Shown here piece by piece: positions 1-8,429 of a DNA stretch of 64,000 nucleotides. The stretch is from SG8-30 sp964406445 (lineage in GTDB: Bacteria > Pseudomonadota > Gammaproteobacteria > Steroidobacterales > Steroidobacteraceae), in assembly GCA_964406445.1 (NCBI GenBank), contig CAYORU010000005.1, positions 112,392-176,391 of the forward strand, read 5' to 3'. Below the pieces are notes generated by a model. That model saw only the letters and a list, made by a program, of their open reading frames with translations, did no database searches and was not told where the DNA came from. Numbering within the stretch: position 1 is the stretch's first letter; every line of letters begins with the position of its first letter. The position numbers and the translations under genes are program-made.

Positions 1-698
1 CGATCTCGCGCAGCTGTCCGCCGCAGACCGAGCGGCGGGTCGTGATGACGCCGGCCGGCTTCGCCTACGGGACGTTCCGCCGGCTGTGGGAGGACCAGGG
101 CGGCAGCATCGGCGGCGGCCTGCGGCGCGGGCCGACGCCGCCGGCAGCGCGGCAGCTGCTCGAGCAGGAGTCCCTGACCCTCGGCGAGATCGTGCGAGTG
201 ACCAACAAGTACTCGAGCAACGTCATGGCGCGCACGCTTCTGCTGACGCTGGCGGCCGAGAGGAAGCGGGTGCCGGCCACGGTCGCGGACGGCGAGGCGG
301 CCATCCATGAGTGGCTCGCGGCGCGCGGCCTCGCCCTGCCCGAGCTGGTCATCGCCAACGGTTCAGGGCTCGCGCGCGAGGCGCGGGCCTCCGGGGACGG
401 CCTTGCCCGGCTGCTGCGGGACGCCTGGCGCAGCCGCTACGCGCCGGAGTTCCTCGCGAGCATGCCGCTCGGCGGCCTCGACGGCACGCTGCGCAGGCGC
501 TTCGCCCATCTCGACGACGGCGGCAGGATCCGAATGAAGACCGGCACCCTGAACGGCGTCAGCACCCTCGCAGGCTACGTGACCGCGCGATCGGGAAAGA
601 CCTACGTGGTCGTGATTATGGTAAATCACGCCGGCGCGCAGAACGGCGCGGGAGAGTCGATCCAGCAGGCGGTGGTGGACTGGGTGCTGGACGAGTGA
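1..698 (+). CDS. dacB: D-alanyl-D-alanine carboxypeptidase/endopeptidase, PBP4 (DacB) type, C-terminal part
   Basis: Reading frame open at the left edge of the window (first whole codon at base 3), so the N-terminus with the SxxK serine lies outside. Visible penicillin-binding-protein motifs are the SxN motif (SSN in KYSSNVMARTLLL) and the KTG motif (MKTGTLNGVSTLAGYV), with a glycine-rich C-terminal region typical of peptidase S13. The family trims peptidoglycan stem peptides in the periplasm. A GTG at base 42 is internal because the frame continues upstream without a stop and still reads as protein. Convergent with the next gene, 67 bases away. Confidence 0.85.
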   Translation, partial: ISRSCPPQTERRVVMTPAGFAYGTFRRLWEDQGGSIGGGLRRGPTPPAARQLLEQESLTLGEIVRVTNKYSSNVMARTLLLTLAAERKRVPATVADGEAAIHEWLAARGLALPELVIANGSGLAREARASGDGLARLLRDAWRSRYAPEFLASMPLGGLDGTLRRRFAHLDDGGRIRMKTGTLNGVSTLAGYVTARSGKTYVVVIMVNHAGAQNGAGESIQQAVVDWVLDE

Positions 699-765
699 GG
701 CGCGGCGCCGGAGCGCGGCACGGCCGAACCGCGGCCGGCGGCCGCGACGGCCTGCGGCGGACCGC

Positions 766-1233
766 TCAGCGCCCGCCGCGTGCGTAGCGGGCAAAGAGCT
801 CGCCGAACACGAGTCCCCACCCGGGCAGGTACTGGGCCCGAAGGATCGACGCGATCTCGCCTAGGGCCTCCCAGTGGCCGTGAACCAGCGTCGCGCGGCA
901 GCCGCCCGGCACCGCCTCGAAGGTCACCGCCACCTGCTGGGCCGATTCCGCCTCCCGGCCGGGATGCCAGCTGAAGTAGATGGCCTCGCCGGCCTCCACC
1001 CGCTCGACCCGCCCCCAGAGGTGCTCGCTGCCGTCCGGAGCGACTTCGTAGAGGCGCCCGCCCGCGCGGCCCTCCAGCACGCAGCGCGTGCCCGCGGATC
1101 GCGACAGCGAATGACTCTCGCCGGGCCACCAGTCACCGAAGCCAAGCACGAAACGCCGCCAGGCCTCGTCGGGCGCAACGTCCAGGTCGATGGAGAGCCG
1201 GATCGGCGAAACGTCCCCGTCGCGCTTGCTCAA
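766..1233 (-). CDS. SRPBCC (AHSA1-like) domain protein
   Basis: 155 residues with the START/Bet v1-like pattern of the AHSA1 family: an N-terminal strand (IRLSIDLDVAPDEAWRRFV), a central WWPGESHS segment, a GRLYEV strand and a long C-terminal helix (GWGLVFGELFARYA). Such proteins bind hydrophobic ligands or clients; the substrate here is unknown. The TTG start is supported by an AGGAGG Shine-Dalgarno six bases upstream; no in-frame ATG gives a better start. Monocistronic by context, divergent from the PAS kinase. Confidence 0.75.
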   Translation of the reverse strand: MSKRDGDVSPIRLSIDLDVAPDEAWRRFVLGFGDWWPGESHSLSRSAGTRCVLEGRAGGRLYEVAPDGSEHLWGRVERVEAGEAIYFSWHPGREAESAQQVAVTFEAVPGGCRATLVHGHWEALGEIASILRAQYLPGWGLVFGELFARYARGGR

Positions 1234-1327
1234 GGCATCCTCCTACGGCACCCGCGCGGACCGCCCTTGCCTGCGCGGCCTGGCTGGTGCAGCTTAGGGC
1301 CACCGAGACTTCCACGCGGGCTCCCGC

Positions 1328-3898
1328 TTGTCCACCCTGCCCTTTCCCGCGCCGGCCGAGTCGAGCCTCGACTTCGGCATCCTCGTCGAGGCCGGGACCG
1401 ACATCGTCGCCGTCACCGACCTCGACACGACCATCCGCTACGTCAACGCCGCGGCGCAGCGCGTGCTCGGCCATGCGCCGCAGGCGCTGATCGGCCGCAA
1501 GGTCAAGGAACTGCTCACCGCCGAGTCCGTTGCGGCGCTGGAGCGGCGCCTCGCGCCCATCGCCGCGGGTCGGACGCCGGGCCGCGAACCGCGGACCTAC
1601 GAGTTCATCGCCGCCGACGGCAGCAGTCGGCACCTCGAGGTGCTGGCCACCGACCTGCGCTCGAATCCGCGCATCCGCGGCCTGTGCGTGGTGGCGCGAG
1701 ACGTCACCGACCGGGTCGACAGCCAGCGCGAGCGGGATGCGCTGGAGCAGCGCCAGCAGCTCGCCACCCGCGCCGCCGGCATCGGCCTGTGGGAATGGGA
1801 CCTGGAGACGCAGTCGATCTTCGCGGACGACTCGGTCCTGCGGCTGTTCCGGCAGCAGGACGACCAGCGCTGGACCGGGCCGGAGGACTTCATCGCGCGC
1901 TTCGTCGCGGCCGACCGTCCGGCGCTCGCGGAGGCCATGCGCACCGCCGTGCACGGCACGCCTCCCGGCGAGTGCACCGTGCGTCTCGAGCTGCCGGAAG
2001 GCCGCGAACGCTGGCTCTACATCTGCGGCCAGCGGGCGCGCGATGCGCAGGGCAAGTTCCGGGTGCTCGGCCTGGTCATGGACGTTTCCGCGCACAAGCT
2101 GGCGGAGCTCGAGCTGGCGCGGCGGCGCGAGTCGCTCGGCCTCGCCTCGGAGGCCGCCGGCCTGTCCGTGTGGACCTGGGAACCCGAGCAGGACACGCTG
2201 TCGGTGGACGATCGCTTCGCGGACTGGGTCGGCTTGCCCGCCGGCGAGCGGCGGCTGACGCTTTCCGAGTGGGAGGCGTTGCTGCACCCGGAGGACCGCG
2301 GGCGGCTGATGGCCGAGGCGGGCGAGCTCCTCGCGGGCGGGCTCGATTCCTTCGACTCCACCTACCGGTTGCGCCGGCCCGACGGCGGCTGGCGCTGGGT
2401 GATGGACCGTGGCCGGGTCTCGGGACGGGACGACGCAGGACGCGCGCTGCGGGTCCACGGCGTCGCGATCGACGTGGACGATCGCAAGCGCACCGAACAG
2501 GCGCTCGCCGACCAGCGCCTGCAGCTTCGCCTCGCGCTGGACGCCGCGCGCCTCGGCCTGTGGGACTGGCATGTGCAGGCCCACCGGCTGTTCGTCGACG
2601 AGCGCTACTGCGAGATCGTCGGCACGACGCCCGAGGAGATCCGCTCTCATCCCCTCACGCTGAGCCGGCGCCTGCGCCAGGAGGATCGCCAGCGACTGAA
2701 CGGCCGGGTGCAGGAAGTCCTGGGCGGGGAGGCCGAGGAGCTCGAGTTCGACGCTTCGCTGCTTCGTCCCGACGGCAGCATCCGGATCGTCTCGATCCGC
2801 GGCGCGGTGTCCGAACGCGAAGGCGACGGCCGCCCGGCGCGGATGACAGGCACGATCGCGGACGTCACCGACCGTGAGCGCATTCGGGAGCTTTCGCGCT
2901 CGAGCGAGGCGATCGCGCGGATCGGCAGCTACTCTCACGACCTCGTCACGGGACGGGTCACCTGGAGCGAGGGCTGCCACCGCATTCTTCAGCTGCCGCC
3001 GAGCTTCGATCCCGAGCCCGCCTCCGTCGTGCGCCTGATCGCCCCGGGCAGCGCCGACCGGGCGAAGGAGCTGTTCCGCGCCGCGCGCGAGGACGGTGTG
3101 CCCTACGACGCCGAGCTCGAGTTCGTCGACGGTACGGGCGCGAGGGTGTGGCTGCGGGCCTGCTGCAGCATCGAGAGTTTCGAGGGCCGGCCGGTACGGA
3201 TCCACGGCATCGTGCAGGACATCAGCGCACGCAAGCAGCTCGAGCGTGAGCTGCTCGAGGTGGCCAACCGGGAGCAGCAGCGGCTCGGCAGCGAGTTGCA
3301 CGACGGGCTCGGGCAGGAACTGACGGGCGTTTCGCTGATGCTCGAGGCCATGGCGCAGCAGCTCGGCGAGACGCGCCCTGCGCTGAAGACCCAGTTCGAT
3401 CGCCTGCGCGGGCTGGTGAGCAGCTCGATCCAGGAGACGCGGGCGCTGGCGCACGGGCTGGCGCCGGTCAGCCTGCGCCGCGGCGGCCTGGAGGCGGCGC
3501 TCCGGCTCCTGACGGAACAGGTCGAGATGTCCAGCCAGATCCGCATCGCGCTCGAACTCCACGTCGCGGCGCCGCTGTCGCTCGACGAGATCGCGGGCAA
3601 CCACGTCTATCGCATCGCGCAGGAAGCCCTCGCCAACGCCGTGCGCCACGGACGGCCCGCCCGGGTCACCGTTAAACTGCGCTCGACGGCCACCGAGTTC
3701 GAACTCGCGGTCGAGGACGACGGCCCGGGGTTGCCGCAGCCACCACCGAACCCCGGCTTCGGCATGCGCAGCATGCGCTACCGCGCCGAGGCCGTCGGCG
3801 GCACGCTGTCCATCGGTCCCGGCATCGGGGGCGGGACCACGGTGCGGCTGCTCTGTCCGCGCCCCGCGCAGCCGCTCGTCTCACCCGGCGAGGGCTAG
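1328..3898 (+). CDS. Soluble multi-PAS sensor histidine kinase, NarX/DegS-type (HisKA_3)
   Basis: 856 residues, TTG start; the in-frame stop at 1295-1297 limits extension. About five consecutive PAS-like modules fill residues 15-640: repeated WxW motifs (LWEWD, VWTWE, LWDWH), each followed by a PAC-like end such as VLGLVMDVSAHK or VHGVAIDVDDRK. The kinase follows: HisKA_3 dimerisation helix with the phosphorylatable His in ELHDGLGQELTG (near residue 660), then a HATPase with N box (EALANAVRHG), G1 (VEDDGPGL) and G2 (GFGMRSMRYRAEAVGG). No transmembrane segment or signal peptide, so it should be a cytosolic sensor of ligand, redox or light. No response regulator adjoins it, so its partner is elsewhere. 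Confidence 0.88.
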   Translation: MSTLPFPAPAESSLDFGILVEAGTDIVAVTDLDTTIRYVNAAAQRVLGHAPQALIGRKVKELLTAESVAALERRLAPIAAGRTPGREPRTYEFIAADGSSRHLEVLATDLRSNPRIRGLCVVARDVTDRVDSQRERDALEQRQQLATRAAGIGLWEWDLETQSIFADDSVLRLFRQQDDQRWTGPEDFIARFVAADRPALAEAMRTAVHGTPPGECTVRLELPEGRERWLYICGQRARDAQGKFRVLGLVMDVSAHKLAELELARRRESLGLASEAAGLSVWTWEPEQDTLSVDDRFADWVGLPAGERRLTLSEWEALLHPEDRGRLMAEAGELLAGGLDSFDSTYRLRRPDGGWRWVMDRGRVSGRDDAGRALRVHGVAIDVDDRKRTEQALADQRLQLRLALDAARLGLWDWHVQAHRLFVDERYCEIVGTTPEEIRSHPLTLSRRLRQEDRQRLNGRVQEVLGGEAEELEFDASLLRPDGSIRIVSIRGAVSEREGDGRPARMTGTIADVTDRERIRELSRSSEAIARIGSYSHDLVTGRVTWSEGCHRILQLPPSFDPEPASVVRLIAPGSADRAKELFRAAREDGVPYDAELEFVDGTGARVWLRACCSIESFEGRPVRIHGIVQDISARKQLERELLEVANREQQRLGSELHDGLGQELTGVSLMLEAMAQQLGETRPALKTQFDRLRGLVSSSIQETRALAHGLAPVSLRRGGLEAALRLLTEQVEMSSQIRIALELHVAAPLSLDEIAGNHVYRIAQEALANAVRHGRPARVTVKLRSTATEFELAVEDDGPGLPQPPPNPGFGMRSMRYRAEAVGGTLSIGPGIGGGTTVRLLCPRPAQPLVSPGEG

Positions 3899-3994
3899 CG
3901 GCGGCGCGCCGGCCGGCGGGCAATTCTCGGGTCGGCGCCGTCCGCCAGCGTTGCGCTTGCGCCGCCCTCCTCGCCGGCTATCCTTGGCGGGGCC

Positions 3995-4867
3995 ATGTCA
4001 GCTTGCATCCGCAGAATCATCGAGCCCCGCCCGCGCGACCTCGGCGGCTTCAGCGTCCGCCGCATCCTGCCGGCGGGCGGCCTGCAGATGGTCGGGCCCT
4101 TCATCTTCCTCGATCACATCGGCCCGGCGGATTTCGCGCCTGGCGAGGGGATCGACGTGCGCCCGCACCCGCACATCGGCCTCGCGACGGTGACTTATCT
4201 GTTCGAGGGAAGCCTCGACCATCGCGACAGCCTCGGCTGCCAGCAGACCATCGAGCCGGGCGCCGTCAACTGGATGACGGCCGGTCGGGGCATCGTGCAC
4301 TCGGAGCGCACCGGCGCAGGACCCCGTGCGCACGGCCATCGCATCCACGGCATCCAGTCCTGGGTGGCGCTGCCGCGCGAACACGAGGAGACCTCCCCCG
4401 CTTTCCACCACCACCCCGCGGCGACCCTGCCGCTGTTCAGGGTCGGCGGCGCGACGCTCAGGGTCATCGCCGGCTCGGCCTTCGGCCGCACGGCGCCGGT
4501 CGCGACGCTCACGCCGACCCTGTACGTGGACCTTGCGCTGGAGGCCGGGGGCGGCCTCGTGCTGCCGGACGAGCACGCCGAACGGGCCGTGTACGTCGCC
4601 TCCGGCAGCATCATGGTCGACGGCGCGACGCTCGCCGAGGGCCGGCTGGCGGTGATCGAGCCGGGATCCCGCCCGTCGCTCGAGTCCGCGGACGGCGCGC
4701 GGGTGATGATCGTCGGCGGCGCGCCCGCCGACGGGCCCCGCTACATCTGGTGGAACTTCGTGTCGAGCTCCCGCGCCCGGATCGACCGCGCCGGCGAAGA
4801 CTGGCAGTTCGGCCGCTTCCCGCGCGTGCCCGGCGAGACCGAGTTCATCCCTCTGCCGGAGCGCTGA
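3995..4867 (+). CDS. Pirin family protein
   Basis: 290 residues of the bicupin pirin family. The N-terminal cupin carries the metal-binding signature HPHIGLATVTYLFEG with a later His and Glu (HRDSLG, VHSERT), as in YhaK/human pirin. Pirins are Fe-binding proteins with quercetinase or regulatory roles; the function here is not determined by sequence. ATG start preceded at 11-16 bases by TATCCT, which may be a -10 box, and no obvious Shine-Dalgarno. The 3' end overlaps the convergent WYL regulator by 23 bases. Confidence 0.88.
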   Translation: MSACIRRIIEPRPRDLGGFSVRRILPAGGLQMVGPFIFLDHIGPADFAPGEGIDVRPHPHIGLATVTYLFEGSLDHRDSLGCQQTIEPGAVNWMTAGRGIVHSERTGAGPRAHGHRIHGIQSWVALPREHEETSPAFHHHPAATLPLFRVGGATLRVIAGSAFGRTAPVATLTPTLYVDLALEAGGGLVLPDEHAERAVYVASGSIMVDGATLAEGRLAVIEPGSRPSLESADGARVMIVGGAPADGPRYIWWNFVSSSRARIDRAGEDWQFGRFPRVPGETEFIPLPER

Positions 4868-5837
4868 CTGGCGCCGACCCGTAGCGGAGCGCCGCGCGGG
4901 ACAGCTCGGCGGCGACCTCGGCGCGCAACGCGGCGGGGGCGAGCACTTCGACGTCGGACCCGAAGCGCAGGATGTCCATCACGAGTTCCGGCGACTGGCT
5001 GTAGGGCAGCTCGAGGACGTAGCTCCCGTCGGGCTCGAGCCGCCCCGCCTGCCGCGAGTGCCAGGTCTCGTCGGCCACCCAGCGTCCGCGCGCGCCGCTG
5101 AAGCGCAGCACGGCGGTCTCGGTGGCCTCGCCGGCGAAGATGCCGTAGCCGGCCCGCAGCACCCGGTCGAGGTCGGCGTCCGCCACGTCGTCGGCCGCCT
5201 GGTCGAGCACCCGCGCATCGCGGATCGCATCGACGGCGAAGGTCCGGAGGTCGTCCCGGCCGTGACACCAGGCGTCGAGGTACCAGTTGTACCGGTAATG
5301 CACCAGCCGCTGCGGCGAGACGACGCGGCGGCTCTCCTGCCCGGTCGCGCGCCGCAGGTGGCGGATCTCGACCCGCTTGCGGTTGAGCAGCGCGACCGAC
5401 AGCGTCTCGAACACGTCGCGCGCCACCCGCCGCGTGCCCATCGGCAGGACCTTGATCCGTCGTCGCACCTCGTGGTGGCCGGCGTCCCCGGCCTCGATGA
5501 CCTGCGACAGCCGCGCCTTGAGCGGCTCGAGCTGGCGACCCAGCAGCCCCGGCTCCAGCTGGCCGAGCAGATGCTCGATCTCGAGCAGCGCGTAGACCTC
5601 GGCCGGCGTGAACCACACGCCCGGCAGTTCCTCCGCCTCCGCCTCCGGGTCGAGCACGTAGGCCTGCCGCTCCGCCGACCAGAGGATCGGCACGTTCAGG
5701 CGGTCGCGCATGTACTCGATGTCGCGCTTGAAGGTCGAGTGCGAGACCTCGAGCTGCTCCTCGACCTCGCGGCGCGTCAGCGCCCCCTTCTCGAGCAGCA
5801 GGCGCCGGATCCGGTAGAAGCGCTCCGTGCGGTCCAC
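4845..5837 (-). CDS. WYL-domain transcriptional regulator with DeoR-type HTH
   Basis: 330 residues. N-terminal winged helix (RFYRIRRLLLEKGALTRREVEEQLEVSHSTFKRDIEYMRD), a middle helical region, then a WYL domain (RRVVSPQRLVHYRYNWYLDAWCHGRDDLRTFAVDAI) and a C-terminal WCX extension. WYL proteins sense ligands, often nucleic acid, and regulate transcription. GTG start at 5837, only 8 bases after the sugar dehydrogenase stop, so the two are probably co-transcribed. The 3' end overlaps pirin, making pirin a candidate for antisense interference. Target genes unknown. Confidence 0.85.
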   Translation of the reverse strand: MDRTERFYRIRRLLLEKGALTRREVEEQLEVSHSTFKRDIEYMRDRLNVPILWSAERQAYVLDPEAEAEELPGVWFTPAEVYALLEIEHLLGQLEPGLLGRQLEPLKARLSQVIEAGDAGHHEVRRRIKVLPMGTRRVARDVFETLSVALLNRKRVEIRHLRRATGQESRRVVSPQRLVHYRYNWYLDAWCHGRDDLRTFAVDAIRDARVLDQAADDVADADLDRVLRAGYGIFAGEATETAVLRFSGARGRWVADETWHSRQAGRLEPDGSYVLELPYSQSPELVMDILRFGSDVEVLAPAALRAEVAAELSRAALRYGSAPVSAPAEG

Positions 5838-5845
5838 GGCCCGGC

Positions 5846-6976
5846 TCAGCGCGCGGGGCCGAGGCGCAGGATCCGGCTGCCGGTGCCCATGTCGGTCAGC
5901 AGGTAGACCGAGCCGTCGGGGCCCTGGCGCACGTCGCGCACGCGCTCGCCGATCGCGATGCGCTCCTCGTGCGTGACCTTGCCGTCCGGCCCGAACTCGA
6001 GCCGCGCGACCTGCATCGAGGCGAGGGCGCCGACCAGCACGCTGCCCTGCCAGCCGGGAATCGCCCCGGCCGTGTAGAAGGCCATGCCGGAGGGGGCGAT
6101 GGATGGCACCCAGTAGTGCAGCGGCTGCTCCATGCCGGCCTTGGCGGTGCCCTCGCCGATCTTCGGACCGTGGTACTCGCGGCCGTAGGTGATCACCGGC
6201 CAGCCATAGTTCAGACCGGCGCGCGCGATGTTCACCTCATCGCCGCCGCGCGGGCCGTGCTCGTGCGTCCACAGCTCGCCGGTCGAGGGATGCAGCGCGG
6301 CACCCTGGATGTTGCGGTGGCCGTAGGACCAGATCTCCGGCTTCGCGCCCGGCCGGCCGGCGAAGGGGTTGCCTGCCGGAACGCTGCCGTCCGGATTGAT
6401 GCGCACCACCGTGCCGATGTGGGTGCCGAGGTCCTGCGCGCTGTCGCGCTGGCTGCCACGGTCGCCCATCGTGACGTACAGGCGGCCCTCGCGATCGAAG
6501 ACGAGGCGCGAGCCGAAATGGTGCCGGGCGTCGATGGCCGGGTCCTGGCGGAAGATCACCTGCACGTCCTCGAGCCGGTCCGCGCCGAGGCGTCCACGCG
6601 CGACCGCGGTGCGCGCCTTGCCGCCCACCGGCTCGGAGAAGCTCAGGTAAACGAGGCGGTTGCTGGAGAAGCCGGGGTCGAGGGCGACGTCGAGCAGGCC
6701 GCCCTGGCCCTGCGCGAACACGGCCGGCACGCCGGCGAGCGGCGCCGACAGCTCGCCCGAGGCACTCACGTAGCGCAGCCGGCCAGGCTTCTCCGTCACG
6801 AGCATCCGGCCGTCGGGCAGGAAGGCGAGTCCCCAGGGGGCCTCGAGACCGCCCGCAATGGCCTCGAGCCGCAGGTCACCCCGCTCGGTGCGGACGACCT
6901 TGTCCTCTTCCTGCGCCGAGGCGCAGCCCACCGCCGCGGCCAGCCCGACCGCCAGCCAGAAAGACCTCAGGTTCAT
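5846..6976 (-). CDS. PQQ-dependent soluble aldose dehydrogenase (YliI/Asd type), exported
   Basis: 376 residues with a six-bladed propeller of the GDH-B/soluble aldose sugar dehydrogenase family: LEAPWGLAFLPDGRMLVTEKPGRL, the catalytic-type DARHHFGSRLVFDREGRLYVTMGD, the ELWTHEHGPRGGDEVN segment and a C-terminal GPDGSVYLLTD blade. It oxidises aldoses in the periplasm with PQQ. I chose the ATG at 6976 rather than the longer frame because MNLRSFWLAVGLAAAVGCASAQ is a good signal peptide with a possible lipobox (AVGC); the longer N-terminus is not signal-like. First gene of a probable two-gene unit with the WYL regulator, and divergent from the MDR gene by 35 bases. Confidence 0.87.
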   Translation of the reverse strand: MNLRSFWLAVGLAAAVGCASAQEEDKVVRTERGDLRLEAIAGGLEAPWGLAFLPDGRMLVTEKPGRLRYVSASGELSAPLAGVPAVFAQGQGGLLDVALDPGFSSNRLVYLSFSEPVGGKARTAVARGRLGADRLEDVQVIFRQDPAIDARHHFGSRLVFDREGRLYVTMGDRGSQRDSAQDLGTHIGTVVRINPDGSVPAGNPFAGRPGAKPEIWSYGHRNIQGAALHPSTGELWTHEHGPRGGDEVNIARAGLNYGWPVITYGREYHGPKIGEGTAKAGMEQPLHYWVPSIAPSGMAFYTAGAIPGWQGSVLVGALASMQVARLEFGPDGKVTHEERIAIGERVRDVRQGPDGSVYLLTDMGTGSRILRLGPAR

Positions 6977-6999
6977 CGTTTCGATCCTCCGCAGCAACC

Positions 7000-7005
7000 T
7001 ACAAT
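7000..7005 (+). promoter_or_regulatory. Putative -10 box (TACAAT) giving a leaderless start
   Basis: TACAAT ends six bases before the ATG at 7012, so a transcript starting the usual seven or so bases downstream would begin at the start codon. No Shine-Dalgarno is visible. The -35 region falls in the 5' end of the divergent gene and is weak. Inference only. Confidence 0.4.
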
Positions 7006-7011
7006 TACGGG

Positions 7012-8076
7012 ATGCCAGTCGAACGCCGCTCGTGGCAACTGCCCTCGGCGGGTTCCCTCGACCGCCTCTCGCTGGTCGAGGAATCGCTCGAAGAGCCTGG
7101 GCCAGGGGAGGCAAGGCTACGGGTCGAAGCCGTCGGGCTCAACTTCGCCGACGTCTTCGCCTGCCAGGGCCTCTATTCGGCGACGCCGTCGGGCGCCTTC
7201 ACGCCGGGCCTCGAGTGCGCCGGCACTGTCGAGGCCCTCGGACCTCCGCGCGGCGACGAGGCCGGGCCCCGGCTCGTCGTCGGTGACCGGGTGGCCGTGC
7301 TCACCCGCTTCGGCGGGTACGCCACGGCGCTCAACTTCGACCCTCGGTACGCCGTGCCGTTCCCGGCCGGGTGGAGCGCGGCTGAGGCGGCCGCCTGGCC
7401 GGTCCAGGCGCTGACGGCCTGGTACGCCCTCGTCCCGCTCGGCGGGATGCGCGCCGGCGCGGTCGTGCTGGTGCAGTCTGCGGCCGGCGGCGTCGGCCTG
7501 CAGGCGCTGTCGATGATCGAGTCGCTGGGCGGACGCGCGATCGCTGCGGTCGGCAGCGAGGAGAAGCGACGCTTCCTCGTCGAGCGGCGCGGCCTCGCGC
7601 CAGAGGCCGTCTGCATTCGTCACCGGCGCCGCTTCGGGCGCCAGCTGGACGCCGCGCTGGCTGCGGCCGGCGCGCAGGGCCTCGACCTCGTCCTGGACGC
7701 CGTGCTCGGCCCCTTCTTCCGCCCGGCCTTCGAGCGCCTGGCGCCTGAGGGGCGCTACGTCCTGTTCGGCGCCGCGGACTTCATGGGCCGCGGCCCGCGG
7801 CCGAACTACCTGTCGCTCGCCTGGCGCTGGCTCAGGCGGCCCCGCCCCGATCCGCTGGCGATGATTTCCGCCAACCGCAGCCTGATGGCCTTCAACCTGA
7901 TCTGGCTGTGGGAGTCTGTCGAGCGGGTGCCCGCTGCCGTCGAGGCCATCCGCGGACTCGTCCGGGAGCCGCCGCTCGTAGGCGAGCGACTGCCCTTCGA
8001 CGAGGCACCCGCGGCGCTGCGGCTGCTCCAGTCCGGCAGCACGGTCGGCAAGGTCGTGCTCGACGTCAGACCGTGA
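7012..8076 (+). CDS. Zinc-type alcohol dehydrogenase-like / quinone oxidoreductase family protein (MDR, VAT-1-like)
   Basis: 354 residues of the medium-chain dehydrogenase/reductase superfamily: GroES-like N-terminus (RLRVEAVGLNFADVFACQGLY, PGLECAGTVEALG) and a Rossmann domain with VLVQSAAGGVGLQALSMIESLGGR (residues about 155-180), the nucleotide site. The catalytic zinc ligands of true alcohol dehydrogenases are absent, as in the NADPH:quinone reductase/VAT-1 branch. A C-terminal GKVVLDV end matches the family. Substrate unknown. Its 3' end overlaps the convergent Rieske gene by 11 bases. Confidence 0.85.
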   Translation: MPVERRSWQLPSAGSLDRLSLVEESLEEPGPGEARLRVEAVGLNFADVFACQGLYSATPSGAFTPGLECAGTVEALGPPRGDEAGPRLVVGDRVAVLTRFGGYATALNFDPRYAVPFPAGWSAAEAAAWPVQALTAWYALVPLGGMRAGAVVLVQSAAGGVGLQALSMIESLGGRAIAAVGSEEKRRFLVERRGLAPEAVCIRHRRRFGRQLDAALAAAGAQGLDLVLDAVLGPFFRPAFERLAPEGRYVLFGAADFMGRGPRPNYLSLAWRWLRRPRPDPLAMISANRSLMAFNLIWLWESVERVPAAVEAIRGLVREPPLVGERLPFDEAPAALRLLQSGSTVGKVVLDVRP

Positions 8077-8413
8077 CGCGCACGTCGCCCTTGATGACGG
8101 TCACCTTGTAGGTCTTCAGGGCCTTTTCCGAACGCAGGACGTTCAGCAGCTGCACGCCCGGCGGGAAGTTTGCCCACTCCACCACCCGGCCCGTGCGGAT
8201 GTCGAAACGCGCGCGATGGAACGGGCAGCGGACCTGGCAGCCCTCCACGATCTTGCCCTTCGCAAGCGGCGCGAAGACGTGGGTGCAGGTCGCCTGAGTG
8301 GCGAAGAAGCCGTCCTCGAGATGGTAGACCACCACCTTGGTCGCGCCGGCCGCGAAGGCCTTCATGCTGCCGACCGGCAGTTCGCTCTCCTTGCAGACCG
8401 TGTGTGTCGCCAT
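8066..8413 (-). CDS. Rieske [2Fe-2S] ferredoxin-like protein
   Basis: 115 residues with the Rieske cluster pair CTHVFAPL (C-x-H) and CPFHRARFD (C-x2-H), the two Cys and two His that bind one [2Fe-2S]. It has the size of stand-alone ferredoxin components of oxygenases or NirD-like subunits; no oxygenase lies next to it. The ATG at 8413 is preferred over an upstream start because GGGAGGG precedes it by a few bases. It lies 16 bases downstream of the NYN gene and may be the last gene of the YceH-NYN-Rieske unit. Confidence 0.85.
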   Translation of the reverse strand: MATHTVCKESELPVGSMKAFAAGATKVVVYHLEDGFFATQATCTHVFAPLAKGKIVEGCQVRCPFHRARFDIRTGRVVEWANFPPGVQLLNVLRSEKALKTYKVTVIKGDVRVTV

Positions 8414-8429
8414 GCATCCCTCCCGAGCG

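Noticed and set aside
1133..3649. 838-residue open frame antisense to the PAS kinase
   Set aside because: The plus strand carries clear PAS and kinase motifs; the antisense product has no recognisable motif.
6977..7114. 46-residue N-terminal extension of the PQQ sugar dehydrogenase
   Set aside because: It would bury the signal peptide and overlap the divergent MDR gene.
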